Under the pieces are notes generated by a model. The model had not been told where the DNA came from, searched no databases, and saw nothing but the letters and a program-made list of their open reading frames with translations. Made by a program: the position numbers and the translations under genes. A stretch of 64,000 bases of DNA from Polycyclovorans algicola TG408 (GTDB taxonomy: Bacteria > Pseudomonadota > Gammaproteobacteria > Nevskiales > Nevskiaceae): the NCBI RefSeq assembly GCF_000711245.1, contig NZ_JOMH01000001.1:2288830-2352829 (forward strand), given 5' to 3'. Shown here in pieces: positions 43,428-52,868 of the stretch. How positions within the stretch are numbered: position 1 is the first letter of the stretch; every line of letters begins with the position of its first letter.

Positions 43428-43958
43428 TCATTTAAATCGACCCTGGCCCCTTTTTCTAGAAAGAAAGCGAGGGTCAATCTCAAAAACGATTTTTTTTGTG
43501 GCTGCACGGTTACGAAACTTTCGCTCAACAGTATCATCGTACTTTGGCACAAGCTCAAACGTGTATGAATTGTTTGGGTCATATGAGTTCAGATAGTCCT
43601 GAATCTTTCCGACTCTCGCCCCATGATGATTGTACTGAACAATGAGGTGCCCAGATTTTGGCAGGTATAGACATGCGGTTTCCTCGCAAAACACCTCTCC
43701 TTTGCTGAAAGAAAATCCTTTAACAGGTGTAGTTTTTGAAGCTTTTCCCGGTCCATGCTGTTGCCGAAACTTCCCAAAATCGAAAAACCACAAGCCGTCT
43801 TTCTGGCTGACATCCTCAATGCGCATATCTGAGTACCCAACACTTCGTACCCTTGCCTGCAGGGGGTCACTCTTTATCTGCTTCAGAAGGTCTTCAAAGT
43901 TACCGCTTTTGTCATGCAACTTAACTCCAAATGCGTGCACCTTCAGCTTTTCCTTCAT
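43428..43958 (-). CDS. Orphan low-GC hypothetical protein, possibly C-terminally truncated
   Basis: 176 aa, not recognised with confidence. Composition is visibly poorer in G and C than all neighbours, indicating transfer. Seen: an N-terminal MKEKLKVHAFGVKLHDKSGN, a middle VSQKDGLWFFDFGKFRQQHG and SFSKGEVFCEETACLYLPKS, and LIVQYNHHGARVGKIQDYL. The end (FLSRKRGQGRF) runs into repeat-like DNA, so the original C-terminus may be lost. It lies between two IS5-type elements and beside a toxin-antitoxin remnant; a phage-defence or abortive-infection origin is possible but is only a guess. Confidence 0.6.
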   Translation of the reverse strand: MKEKLKVHAFGVKLHDKSGNFEDLLKQIKSDPLQARVRSVGYSDMRIEDVSQKDGLWFFDFGKFRQQHGPGKASKTTPVKGFSFSKGEVFCEETACLYLPKSGHLIVQYNHHGARVGKIQDYLNSYDPNNSYTFELVPKYDDTVERKFRNRAATKKIVFEIDPRFLSRKRGQGRFK

Positions 43959-43986
43959 ATTTACTCCAGTTCTCTATTATTCGCTA

Positions 43987-45176
43987 GGGATCATCTGAAA
44001 AACCCATGCTGAGACGGGCTGCCAAGCGTGCGGTGACGAAAGTCGTACCGGAGGATCGAGATTCGAGGCTTCGCATTGCCCGTTTTGGCTTCGAATCGCT
44101 GCATAACCTCGGTTTTGGCGCTCATCAGGCGCACCTATCCCGCAACCATCAGTCGTCGCCTCACCATCCACAGGTTGGAAAGGGCAAACAGGGTTTGCAA
44201 TTGGGCAGTGTTCTTGGCCAATCCCCGGTAGCGAACCTTGGTGTAGCCAAACTGGCGCTTGATCACCCGGAAAGGATGTTCGACCTTGGCGCGAATGCGC
44301 GCCTTGGTTTTTTCAATTTCGCTGATCAGTTTGCCCATCGGTGTGTCGGGCAATGCCCGGCGCTTGCCGGGGCGCATCGCGACCTGCCACTCAACGGTGT
44401 GGTGCTTGAGTTCTTCGCGCTTGTCGATGCCCTGGTAGCCCGCGTCGGTGTGCACATGCTCTTCATCTCCATGCAGCAGCTCGTCGACCGGCGTCAGGTC
44501 ATGGACGTTGGCAGCAGTACCCGCAACGGCGTGCACCAGCCCGGAGTCAGCATCCACACCGATGTGGGCTTTCATACCAAAGAACCACTGATTCCCTTTC
44601 TTCGTTTGGTGCATTTCCGGATCGCGCTCGCCGCTGCTGTTCTTGGTCGAACTGGGGGCGTGGATCAGGGTGGCGTCAATGGCGGTACCGGCTTTGAGCA
44701 TCAGCCCCCGTGTGCGCAGCAGTTCATTGATCAGTTGCAGCATGGCGGGGGCCAGCTTGTGCTGTTCGAGCAAATGCCGGAAGCGCAGGATGGTGCTCTC
44801 GTCGGGTAGACGATCGGCTCCGGGATCAATACCAATGAACTCGCGATACAGCGGCACATCGTGAAGGGATTCTTCCATGGCGGGATCGGAGTGCCCGAAC
44901 CACTGTTGCAGGAAGTGAATTCGCAGCATCAGCTCGCAGGGAAACGGTGGGCGACCCGTCGAGGCTTTACCCCAGTAGTGGGGCTCAATCAGCGCTACCA
45001 GCTCGCGCCAGGGCACCACCTGGTCCATCTCTTCAAGAAACACCCGCTTGCGCGTGCGTTTAGAGGACACTTCAAACCCAGACGCAAGGCTCAACTGCTT
45101 CATCAGATTCAGGCGCTCAACAGGTCATCGACGAGACGTGAATTGTCCCATGAGGAGGGGTTTTGCAGATGATCCC
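43987..45176 (-). mobile_element. Second IS5-family insertion sequence, about 1190 bp
   Basis: Inverted ends GGGATCATCTGaAAAACCC and GGGATCATCTGcAAAACCC, flanked by CTA/TA at the edges (43984-43986 TA context on the left, TAA on the right). This is consistent with the YTAR targets of IS5, although edge assignment is uncertain by one base. Carries one transposase. Unrelated in sequence to the IS at 41065. Confidence 0.85.
44135..45103 (-). CDS. IS5-family transposase
   Basis: 322 aa: DUF772-type N-terminus (STGRPPFPCELMLRIHFLQQ, DESTILRFRHLLEQHKL), first Asp in KAGTAIDATLIHAPSSTKN, second in HVHTDAGYQGIDKRE, and Glu in KARIRAKVEHPFRVIKRQFG. All DDE residues are present and the length is full. 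Confidence 0.92.
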   Translation of the reverse strand: MKQLSLASGFEVSSKRTRKRVFLEEMDQVVPWRELVALIEPHYWGKASTGRPPFPCELMLRIHFLQQWFGHSDPAMEESLHDVPLYREFIGIDPGADRLPDESTILRFRHLLEQHKLAPAMLQLINELLRTRGLMLKAGTAIDATLIHAPSSTKNSSGERDPEMHQTKKGNQWFFGMKAHIGVDADSGLVHAVAGTAANVHDLTPVDELLHGDEEHVHTDAGYQGIDKREELKHHTVEWQVAMRPGKRRALPDTPMGKLISEIEKTKARIRAKVEHPFRVIKRQFGYTKVRYRGLAKNTAQLQTLFALSNLWMVRRRLMVAG

Positions 45177-45483
45177 TAACACCAATTAGACGGAATAAAA
45201 ATCTTCTGTTGATCCCACCCAACGTGATCGCAACGGTCTGGAATGCCCGACATGATCACGCGACCCTGATTTGGTTCGGACAGCCGCAGTTCGGATGCTT
45301 GTCGTGGCGTTGTCGTCCCCAACGCGAACCGGTGCCAGCACGCCGCCGCTGCGCCGACTTCAGCATTCCTTGAGATTGGCGACATGTGTCGTTGTTCGAA
45401 TCGCGTTGATGGCGGAGCATCCCCGCTCCCGCCCCTCATGTCCAGCGAGCCCTGCGGCTTTACACAAACTGATGGGCCCAACA
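45177..45483. other. Gene-free stretch downstream of brnA
   Basis: Short open frames here have no recognisable similarity. A 13-bp motif ACACAAACTGATG at 45462-45474 recurs at 45903-45915, so the BrnTA remnant is bracketed by short direct repeats. Nothing else was recognised. Confidence 0.4.
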
Positions 45484-45717
45484 TCAAGCTGCACTTGGCC
45501 ACTTGATCTGCAAGCGCCTGTTCTGCGCCAGGCAATCACGCAGGTACAGGTTGATCAGGCTTTGGTAAGGCACCCCGGTCTCTTCGGCCATGTTTTTGAA
45601 ATAGGCCACCACGTCTTCCGAGAGCCTCATCGTCACCGGCTTCTTGAGCTTCGATGCGTAAGGATTCTTGCGGGCCTTCATTTTTGAGAAATCGTACTCA
45701 GCCTTTATGTGAATCAC
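45484..45717 (-). CDS. brnA: BrnA-type antitoxin
   Basis: 77-aa CopG/ribbon-helix-helix-like antitoxin: EYDFSKMKARKNPYASKLKK, then KKPVTMRLSEDVVAYFKNMA and ETGVPYQSLINLYLRDCLAQ, the BrnA signature. Normally binds and neutralises the RNase BrnT and represses the operon. It overlaps the 3' end of the brnT remnant by 20 bases, the usual brnT-brnA arrangement. Confidence 0.9.
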   Translation of the reverse strand: MIHIKAEYDFSKMKARKNPYASKLKKPVTMRLSEDVVAYFKNMAEETGVPYQSLINLYLRDCLAQNRRLQIKWPSAA

Positions 45718-45889
45718 CGGGGTAATAACGTGCTTCGTTCCTTATCGCCTTGCGGGCCGAGATGATGCGAACGACCTCGCCATTAGCGCGCTCGCAGTGG
45801 CACACGATGAGCAGTCGGGCGCCTGAACTCATGCCCAACATGATGTCGCGATCCTCGGACGATGAGTGTGTCGTAACAAAGAACTGCAT
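45698..45889 (-). pseudogene. brnT: BrnT toxin remnant, N-terminus missing
   Basis: The surviving frame encodes the C-terminal half of a BrnT RNase toxin: THSSSEDRDIMLGMSSGARL, LIVCHCERANGEVVRIISAR and KAIRNEARYY. BrnT proteins normally begin with about 40 residues containing a W/D-x-x-K-x-x-x-N-x-x-KHG segment; these are absent. Upstream of 45889 the sequence changes to unrelated DNA near the motif ACACAAACTGATG. A 63-residue product could still be made from the ATG at 45889 but lacks part of the active fold. Confidence 0.8.
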
Positions 45890-45995
45890 ACCCAGCACTT
45901 CACACAAACTGATGAGGCCGCATGGGTCGCGGCTGGCTACTGTTTGACTCACAACACTCCGGGCCGTGGCCCGATCTGCGATGTGAGGAGCGAGC

Positions 45996-46859
45996 ATGAG
46001 TCAGCCGTTGAAGAACGTTGTCGCCGTAGTCACCGGCGCGTCACGCGGGGCGGGCAAGGGCATTGCCATCGCGCTGGGACGTGAGGGCGCGACCGTGTAC
46101 GTGACCGGGCGCAGCCTGAAGGAAGGGGATGCGGCGCTGCCTGGGACGATTGCCGCCACCGCCGATGCGGTGACGCAAGCCGGCGGCACCGGCATCGCGG
46201 TGGCCTGTGACCATGCCAACGACGCCGACGTGAAAGCGCTGTTCGAGCGCGTGGCCGCCGAGCAGGGGCGGGTGGACATCCTCGTCAACAACGCGACCTT
46301 TCTACACGACGAGTTGATCAACAAGGGCGGCTTCTGGGAGAAGCCTGTCGAGCTGGTCGATATTCTCGATGTGGGATTGCGCTCGGCCTATGTGGCGAGC
46401 TGGTACGCCGCGCCGCTGATGGTGAAGCAGGGCAATGGGCTGATCGCCTTTACCTCCAGCTTTGGTGCCAGTTGCTACATGCACGGCCCGGCCTACGGCG
46501 CGCAAAAGGTGGGCGTGGACAAATTTGCCAAGGACATGGCGGTGGACCTGCGCGCCCACAATGTGGCGGCGGTGTCGCTGTGGATGGGCATGTTGCGCAC
46601 CGACCGCACCAAGCGGGTGATGGACAGCGAGCCCGAGAAGTACGCAGGGTTCTGGGACATGGCCGAAACACCGGATTTCACGGGGCACCTAATCTCGGCC
46701 CTGTATCGCGATCCCAAACGCGCAGAAAAATCGGGACAGGTGCTGATCTCGGCCGAACTGGCCACCGAGTACGGCATCGATGACGAGGGTCGCCAACCGC
46801 CGTCGCACCGACCGATGCTGGGCGGGCCGACGCAGGCGCACCCCGCTGTTGTCGAATAA
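45996..46859 (+). CDS. SDR family oxidoreductase (DHRS1-like)
   Basis: 287 aa, GAGGAG 5 nt before the ATG. VVTGASRGAGKGIAIALGRE, YVTGRSLKEGDAAL, NNATFLHDELINKGGFWE, FTSSFGASCYMHGPAYGAQK (catalytic Ser, Tyr, Lys) and WMGMLRTDRTKRVM match the DHRS1-like branch. Followed by a Rieske oxygenase gene after 136 bp in the same direction. A hydroxysteroid substrate is plausible by context only. Confidence 0.85.
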   Translation: MSQPLKNVVAVVTGASRGAGKGIAIALGREGATVYVTGRSLKEGDAALPGTIAATADAVTQAGGTGIAVACDHANDADVKALFERVAAEQGRVDILVNNATFLHDELINKGGFWEKPVELVDILDVGLRSAYVASWYAAPLMVKQGNGLIAFTSSFGASCYMHGPAYGAQKVGVDKFAKDMAVDLRAHNVAAVSLWMGMLRTDRTKRVMDSEPEKYAGFWDMAETPDFTGHLISALYRDPKRAEKSGQVLISAELATEYGIDDEGRQPPSHRPMLGGPTQAHPAVVE

Positions 46860-46995
46860 GGCCCAAGACTCACGTATCACCTGTATGGAGTATGCGACGG
46901 CGCCCCGGTCTTGCCACCATCGTTAAAAGGCATGTGCCGCGTGGCGCTCGCAAGACGTCAACCGCTACCGAATTTGTCAGGAGGAGTGATCCAAG

Positions 46996-48003
46996 ATGGG
47001 CGAAATGAAACTCGAAGCGCTGTTAGGTGCGCAGGACCTGGAACGCTGCCCGTTCCCGATTCCGTCCGGCTGGTTCTTTGTCGACTACGCCGAGTCGTTG
47101 AACGCCGGCGAGATGCGCAACGTGTTCGTGTTTGGCCAGGAATGGGTGCTGTTCCGCACCGAGTCCGGCAAGCCGGGCATGAGCGATCCGTACTGCCCGC
47201 ACCTGGGCGCCCACATGGGCCACGGCGGCAAGGTCTGCGGTGAGCATCTGCGCTGCCCGTTCCACCATTGGGAATACGACACCGAAGGCTGGTGCAAGAA
47301 CATTCCCTACGCCAAGGTGACGCCGCCCATCATCAAGAAACAGGCCATTCTGCGTACCCTGCCGATGCAGGAAAAGTACGGCATGTTGTGGGCGTGGTAT
47401 CACCCTGAAGCGCAGCCACCGGCATGGGATTTGCCCTATGTGCCCGAGATGGAAGACCCCACCGGTTACGCCGGATCGCGGCGCGGTTCATGGACGGCTG
47501 ACACCTGCATTCAGGAAATTGCCGAGAACGGTGTTGACGTCGCGCACCTGAAGTTTTTGCACGGCGCGCCGATGATTCCGCCAGTGGAAGCGCGCTATGA
47601 CGGTCATCGCAACTTCCTCGACATCGGCAAGGGCTACATCGTCGGCGAGGGCTTCGGCCCCGGCATCAATGTCATGCGTTTCACGCAGGAAGGCGTCACC
47701 GCCACGATGTTCTCGTACACGACGCCCATCAGCCATGAAAAATCGCAGATGAACATGTCGTTCCGCCACGTGGATTACGACGAAGGCACGAAGGAACTCA
47801 TTGTCTCGAAGAAGATCATCGACCACATGATTGGTGCCGCCGAAGGCGAAGAAAGCGCCGGCTTCGAGAGCGTCGATTTCATCGTCTGGAACAACAAGAA
47901 ATACCGGCCCAACCCGCTGCTTTGCGACGGTGACGGCCCGGTGCTTCAGTTCCGCAAATGGTTCAAGCAGTTCTACCCCGAGAAAGACCAAGCCAAGGTT
48001 TGA
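46996..48003 (+). CDS. Rieske non-heme iron oxygenase, KshA family
   Basis: 335 aa, AGGAGG 11 nt before the ATG. Rieske [2Fe-2S] ligands: Cys67-x-His69 (YCPHLGAHMG) and Cys87-x2-His90 (RCPFHHWEYD). Mononuclear iron site: Asp181, His184, His189 (NGVDVAHLKFLHG). The C-terminus DGDGPVLQFRKWFKQFY is KshA-like. Hydroxylates a steroid using electrons from a ferredoxin or reductase; a ferredoxin gene follows after 83 bp. Position specificity is unknown. The gene at 57936 is the other KshA-family member. Confidence 0.86.
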   Translation: MGEMKLEALLGAQDLERCPFPIPSGWFFVDYAESLNAGEMRNVFVFGQEWVLFRTESGKPGMSDPYCPHLGAHMGHGGKVCGEHLRCPFHHWEYDTEGWCKNIPYAKVTPPIIKKQAILRTLPMQEKYGMLWAWYHPEAQPPAWDLPYVPEMEDPTGYAGSRRGSWTADTCIQEIAENGVDVAHLKFLHGAPMIPPVEARYDGHRNFLDIGKGYIVGEGFGPGINVMRFTQEGVTATMFSYTTPISHEKSQMNMSFRHVDYDEGTKELIVSKKIIDHMIGAAEGEESAGFESVDFIVWNNKKYRPNPLLCDGDGPVLQFRKWFKQFYPEKDQAKV

Positions 48004-48086
48004 TCGCGGCAACTGAACGACCTCTGTCGCGCCTGGCGCCAACCTCCACTGGACCAGGCGCGACTCTTTTTTTGGAGCGCCCCTTA

Positions 48087-48413
48087 ATGGCCGACGTGCT
48101 CGTCACCCTGCGTGACGGTCGTCAGTGCAGCCTTGACGCTGCCGACGGCGAATTACTGATGGAAGTGCTGCGCAACGGCGAGGCAGGGGTCGACGGCACC
48201 TGTGGCGGTGCTTGCTCGTGCGGCACCTGCCACGTGTACATCGCCGACGAATGGGCGGCGCGCCTGCCGGCCAAGAGCGAAGACGAAGCGATGATGCTGG
48301 AAGCACTGGCTGATTTTGTTGAACTGAAACCCACCTCGCGACTGGCCTGCCAGATTCCGCTCACCGCTGAGTTCAAAGGCATTGCCGTCACCATTGCCCC
48401 ACAGGTGGAGTGA
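48087..48413 (+). CDS. [2Fe-2S] ferredoxin, adrenodoxin type
   Basis: 108 aa. Cluster ligands Cys39, Cys45, Cys48 (GTCGGACSCGTC) and Cys88 (SRLACQIPL), spacing C-x5-C-x2-C as in adrenodoxin/putidaredoxin. The ATG at 48087 is chosen over a longer frame because the conserved MADVLVTLRDG starts there; GGAG is 9-10 nt upstream. Likely electron donor to the preceding Rieske oxygenase, or to a P450 elsewhere. No ferredoxin reductase gene is in the window. Confidence 0.9.
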   Translation: MADVLVTLRDGRQCSLDAADGELLMEVLRNGEAGVDGTCGGACSCGTCHVYIADEWAARLPAKSEDEAMMLEALADFVELKPTSRLACQIPLTAEFKGIAVTIAPQVE

Positions 48414-48418
48414 GGGTA

Positions 48419-48496
48419 GTTCCCTCTCCCGCAGGCGGGAGAGGGTGGTCCGCAGGACCGGGAGAGGGCGCGCCCTAGGCGCGGCGGACCTTCACT
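48419..48496. repeat. CCCTCTCCC hairpin pair after the ferredoxin
   Basis: Starts 6 bp after the ferredoxin stop. Followed at 48506-48547 by a looser CCGCCCCTTCC/GGGGGAAGGG inverted repeat. Confidence 0.8.
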
Positions 48497-48576
48497 CAAC
48501 AACCCGCCCCTTCCGGTACCGCCCTTTTCCCCAGGCGGGGGAAGGGAGCACAGCGAATGAATTGAGGAGATGCACA

Positions 48577-49359
48577 TTGAACCGTCTACAGGGCAAGACC
48601 GCGATCATCACCGGCGCCGCGCGCGGCATGGGCGCTGCCACCGCCGAGCTGTTCGTCGCCGAAGGCGCGAGGGTGATCATCGCCGACGTGCTCACCGCCG
48701 AAGGTGAAGCGCTCGCCAAAACGCTCGGCGGCAACGCACGCTTTGTTCAGCACGATGTCACCGACGAAGCCAGTTGGCAGCGCGTGCTGCAGGCGGGCAT
48801 CGACCTCGGCGGCGCGGTGGATGTGCTGGTCAACAACGCCGGCGTGCTGATGTTCAAGACGCTGCAACAGACCGAGAAATCTGACTTTGAACGCGTGCTG
48901 TCGGTCAACCTCACCGGCAGCTTTCTGGGGGTTCGCAGCATTGGCGCCCACATGCTGGAGCGGGGGCGCGGCAGCATCGTCAACATTTCGTCGGTGGACG
49001 GCATGAAGGCCGCCAACGGCCTCGGCGCTTATTGCAGCAGCAAGTGGGGTATTCGCGGCCTCACCAAGGTCGCGGCCATGGAATACGGCCACAAGGGCGT
49101 GCGCGTGAACTCGGTGCATCCGGGCGGCGTCGACACCGCCATGGGCAACCCCTACGCCGAAGACAAGGCGGCGGTGAACCAGCGCTACCAGATGGTGCCG
49201 ATGCAGCGCGTCGGTGAGCCCAATGAAGTGGCGCAAACCTCACTGTTCCTCGCCAGCGATGAGTCGTCGTATCTGTGCGGGGCCGAAATCACTGTGGATG
49301 GCGGCATGACCACGGGGTTTTATTACGTGGGGTTTCCGGGCGCGCCGGGGGTGGAGTGA
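48577..49359 (+). CDS. 3alpha/20beta-HSD-like SDR, probable TTG start
   Basis: 260 aa. The conserved N-terminus NRLQGKTAIITGAARGMGAA begins at TTG 48577, which has GAGGAG 7 nt upstream; the nearby ATG (48570) is out of frame and longer in-frame starts are in repeat DNA. IIADVLTAEGEALA, NNAGVLMFKTLQ, ISSVDGMKAANGLGAYCSSK, VNSVHPGGVDTAM and SLFLASDESSYLCGAE resemble FabG3/20beta-hydroxysteroid dehydrogenase. Fits as a steroid alcohol dehydrogenase in a Rieske-ferredoxin operon. Confidence 0.85.
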   Translation: MNRLQGKTAIITGAARGMGAATAELFVAEGARVIIADVLTAEGEALAKTLGGNARFVQHDVTDEASWQRVLQAGIDLGGAVDVLVNNAGVLMFKTLQQTEKSDFERVLSVNLTGSFLGVRSIGAHMLERGRGSIVNISSVDGMKAANGLGAYCSSKWGIRGLTKVAAMEYGHKGVRVNSVHPGGVDTAMGNPYAEDKAAVNQRYQMVPMQRVGEPNEVAQTSLFLASDESSYLCGAEITVDGGMTTGFYYVGFPGAPGVE

Positions 49360-49370
49360 TCGCGGCTTAT

Positions 49371-49549
49371 TCCCTCTCCCGCCTGCGGGAGAGGGAGCCA
49401 GATCGTAGGGTGGATAGAGCAACGCGAAATCCACCATTGTTACGGTTGCAATGGTGAGCTTTTGGACGGTATGGGTTCGGGTTGACTTGGCTTGACGGTG
49501 CGAATGTCGTGGCGTTTGTTCGGTGGGTTTCGCTGCGCTCTACCCACCC
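49371..49549. repeat. Mixed repeats upstream of IS110
   Basis: One CCCTCTCCCgcctgcGGGAGAGGG hairpin (49373-49396), a REP unit (49404-49435) and an inverted REP unit GGTGGGTTTCGCTGCGCTC (49522-49549) that ends just before the IS110 left end. About 85 bp between them hold nothing recognised. Confidence 0.8.
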
Positions 49550-49580
49550 TTGTGTATTGTTTTTCAGCGGTCGTAGTAAC

Positions 49581-50678
<1,098 letters not shown>

Positions 50679-50697
50679 CGAAACATGGTTGCTACGA

Positions 50698-51636
50698 TTA
50701 GTCGATGAAGGCTTCACAGGCGGTCCACAGCCGTTGCCGTTGATTGATGCTTTTCGCCATTTTTGACAGCGCCACGCGCGTCGGCTGGCCGCGCATTTCA
50801 GCGAAACCGTCCGGCCCCCAGAAATCGCCGCCTTCGACATCGTCGCCTGCCGCCGCCTGAAGAATGCAGCGGGCGCCCACGTCCTGCGGCTGGCTGAAGA
50901 CGTTCATGGCCAGCCAGAACGCGGCGTCGGTGAGGTGGTCGCGCAGGCCGCGCCGGGCCTGGCCGTCGCGACTGCTGCCGATGGCCGTTTTGGCCACACC
51001 GGGGTGCGCCGCGACGGCTCTCAGGTGCGGCACCGTGTCGCGGCTGCGGTGGTGCAGTTCCATGGCCAGCATCAGGCAGGCCAGCTTGGCCTGGTTGTAG
51101 GCGCCTTGCGGGTCGTAATGACGTACGGCATTCAGGTCGTCAAAGTCGATCTGCGCGCGGCGGTGTACGAGGCTCGACACCCACACCACGCGCGGGGCAT
51201 CGCTGGCCTTCAAGGCGCGCATCAGTCCGTTGGTCAGCGCGAAATGGCCGAGCACGTTGATGCCGAATTTGAGCTCGAAGCCGTCGGCCGTGGTGGCACG
51301 TTGCAGGGGCGGCAACAACCCGGCGTTGTTGACCAGAATGTCGAGCTGCGCGGGCGCGCCCCGCCGCGTGAATCGACCCACGGCCGTCAGGTCGCCGAGG
51401 TCCAGTTCGACAGATGTGAGTTGGGCGTTCGGGCAGGCGCTGTGGATGCGCCGCATGGCCTGTTCGCCGCCCTGTTCGCCGCCCTGCACGTTGCGATCAC
51501 AGAGCCAAACCTCGGCCCCGAGGCTGGCCAGCCCCAGCGCGGTTTCAAACCCCAGGCCGCTGGCGGCGCCGGTGACCAGTGCGGTCTTGCCGTCGAGTCG
51601 CGGCAGGTGTTCAGCGCACCACGCCACCGTGCTCAT
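50698..51636 (-). CDS. SDR family oxidoreductase (retinol-dehydrogenase-like)
   Basis: 312 aa from ATG 51636, which overlaps the stop of the upstream flavoprotein gene (ATGA). VTGAASGLGFETALGLASLG, WLCDRNVQGGEQ, NNAGLLPPLQRA, VWVSSLVHRRAQID and YNQAKLACLMLAMEL are typical of the retinol dehydrogenase/WWOX-like branch. Its stop codon (50698-50700) directly touches the presumed right end of the IS110 element, so the native C-terminus may have been altered by the insertion. Confidence 0.84.
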   Translation of the reverse strand: MSTVAWCAEHLPRLDGKTALVTGAASGLGFETALGLASLGAEVWLCDRNVQGGEQGGEQAMRRIHSACPNAQLTSVELDLGDLTAVGRFTRRGAPAQLDILVNNAGLLPPLQRATTADGFELKFGINVLGHFALTNGLMRALKASDAPRVVWVSSLVHRRAQIDFDDLNAVRHYDPQGAYNQAKLACLMLAMELHHRSRDTVPHLRAVAAHPGVAKTAIGSSRDGQARRGLRDHLTDAAFWLAMNVFSQPQDVGARCILQAAAGDDVEGGDFWGPDGFAEMRGQPTRVALSKMAKSINQRQRLWTACEAFID

Positions 51637-52856
51637 GCCGCTGCAGGCCTCTGATTCGGCGCCGGGTCTGCCGCGCCGCGCAGTACGCAATGCGTGCCTG
51701 CCGCCGTGTACATGCTGGTCACGCATTGATTGCACGCGGTACAGCCCGACACGGTGGTGGTGCCGTCGCGAAACTGGTTGACCAGTTGCGGCTCGTGGAT
51801 CAGCGCGCGTCCCATCACCACCGCGTCAAAGCCGTCGCCCATGACCTGCTCGACGCCGGCCAATGACTTGGCGCCACCGAGGTAGGCCAGCGGCATGGTC
51901 ACGGCGCCGCGCACCTGCTGTGAATGCTCGCGAAAATACAGCTCACGGAAGGTGACTTTGGGCTCGACCAGCCGCATCAGTCGGGTGGCGAACTTCATCA
52001 CCGGATGCTGAATCACCTCCACCGCGCTGGCCGGCATGTTGCTGCCGAAAATGGCCCACGGCGCTTCCACGTTCATGCCACCGGAGAGCACCAACAGGTG
52101 TGCGCCCGCGGCTTCCAAAGCGCGCGCGGTCACCATCACGTCCTCAATCGACGCGCCTTTCTTGTGACCCTCGGTGACGCAGATCTTGCAGACCACCGCC
52201 ATGTCACTGCCCACCGCATCGAGCACCCGGGTCAGCACTTCCACCGGAAAGCGCGCCCGGCGCACCGCATCGCCGCCGTAGTCGTCGGTGCGGTGGTTGT
52301 AGGCCGGTGAGAGATATTGGCTCAGCAGATAGCCGTGGCCCATGTGAATTTCGACCGCATCGAAGCCGGCCTCCCGCGCGTGCACGGCGCCGCGCACGAA
52401 GGTCTCGGCGATGTGGTCCATCTGCGCGCGGGTCATGGCGGTCTTGAACAGGCGACCGCTGATCACGCCCACGCTGTTGAAACCGCCCGAGGCGCTGAGC
52501 GGGTATTTCGAGTTTGCGAGACGGGGCAGAAAAGTGAAGGCGCCGCCGTGGGTGATCTGCGCGCTGGCGGCCGCGCCTTCACGATGCACCGCATCGGTGA
52601 GCACGCGCAGATGCGGCAGGCTGTGGGCATCGAGCGTTACCTGATCCTCAAAGGTGCGGCCGTCAGGCTCGATGGCGCAGTACGCCACCGTGGTCATCGC
52701 CGCGCCGCCCGCTGCCATCTGCCGGTGATGTTCCACCAGCGCCTTCGACGGCACGCCGCCCTTGGCCATGCCCTCGTTAGTGGCGGATTTGATGAAGCGG
52801 TTGCGCAGGGTCAACGCGCCCAGCGTCAGGGGAGACCACGGCGCGTTGGCGTGCAT
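51633..52856 (-). CDS. NADH:flavin oxidoreductase, old yellow enzyme family
   Basis: 407 aa TIM-barrel FMN enzyme: LRNRFIKSATNEGMAKGG, QITHGGAFTF (catalytic His region), DAVEIHMGHGYLLSQYLSPA, NHRTDDYGGDAVRRARF and the C-terminal CTACNQCVTSMYTAAGTHC, which may bind Fe-S. It is the short form lacking the second flavin/NAD domain of 2,4-dienoyl-CoA reductase. Reduces an activated C=C bond, possibly a steroid enone or dienoyl-CoA. Located between an enoyl-CoA hydratase and an SDR in one run of minus-strand genes. Confidence 0.87.
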   Translation of the reverse strand: MHANAPWSPLTLGALTLRNRFIKSATNEGMAKGGVPSKALVEHHRQMAAGGAAMTTVAYCAIEPDGRTFEDQVTLDAHSLPHLRVLTDAVHREGAAASAQITHGGAFTFLPRLANSKYPLSASGGFNSVGVISGRLFKTAMTRAQMDHIAETFVRGAVHAREAGFDAVEIHMGHGYLLSQYLSPAYNHRTDDYGGDAVRRARFPVEVLTRVLDAVGSDMAVVCKICVTEGHKKGASIEDVMVTARALEAAGAHLLVLSGGMNVEAPWAIFGSNMPASAVEVIQHPVMKFATRLMRLVEPKVTFRELYFREHSQQVRGAVTMPLAYLGGAKSLAGVEQVMGDGFDAVVMGRALIHEPQLVNQFRDGTTTVSGCTACNQCVTSMYTAAGTHCVLRGAADPAPNQRPAAA

Positions 52857-52868
52857 GGGGTTCGTCCG

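Noticed and set aside
45176-45535. 119-codon frame downstream of brnA
   Set aside because: No ribosome site, no recognisable motif and overlap with brnA; treated as gene-free DNA.
45462-45915. Integron cassette interpretation of the BrnTA remnant
   Set aside because: A GCCCAAC-like sequence and short direct repeats occur, but no convincing attC fold or integrase was seen.
4009-49549. Possibility that the recurrent short palindromes form a CRISPR array
   Set aside because: Copies are dispersed, inverted in pairs and lack regular spacers; no cas gene is present.
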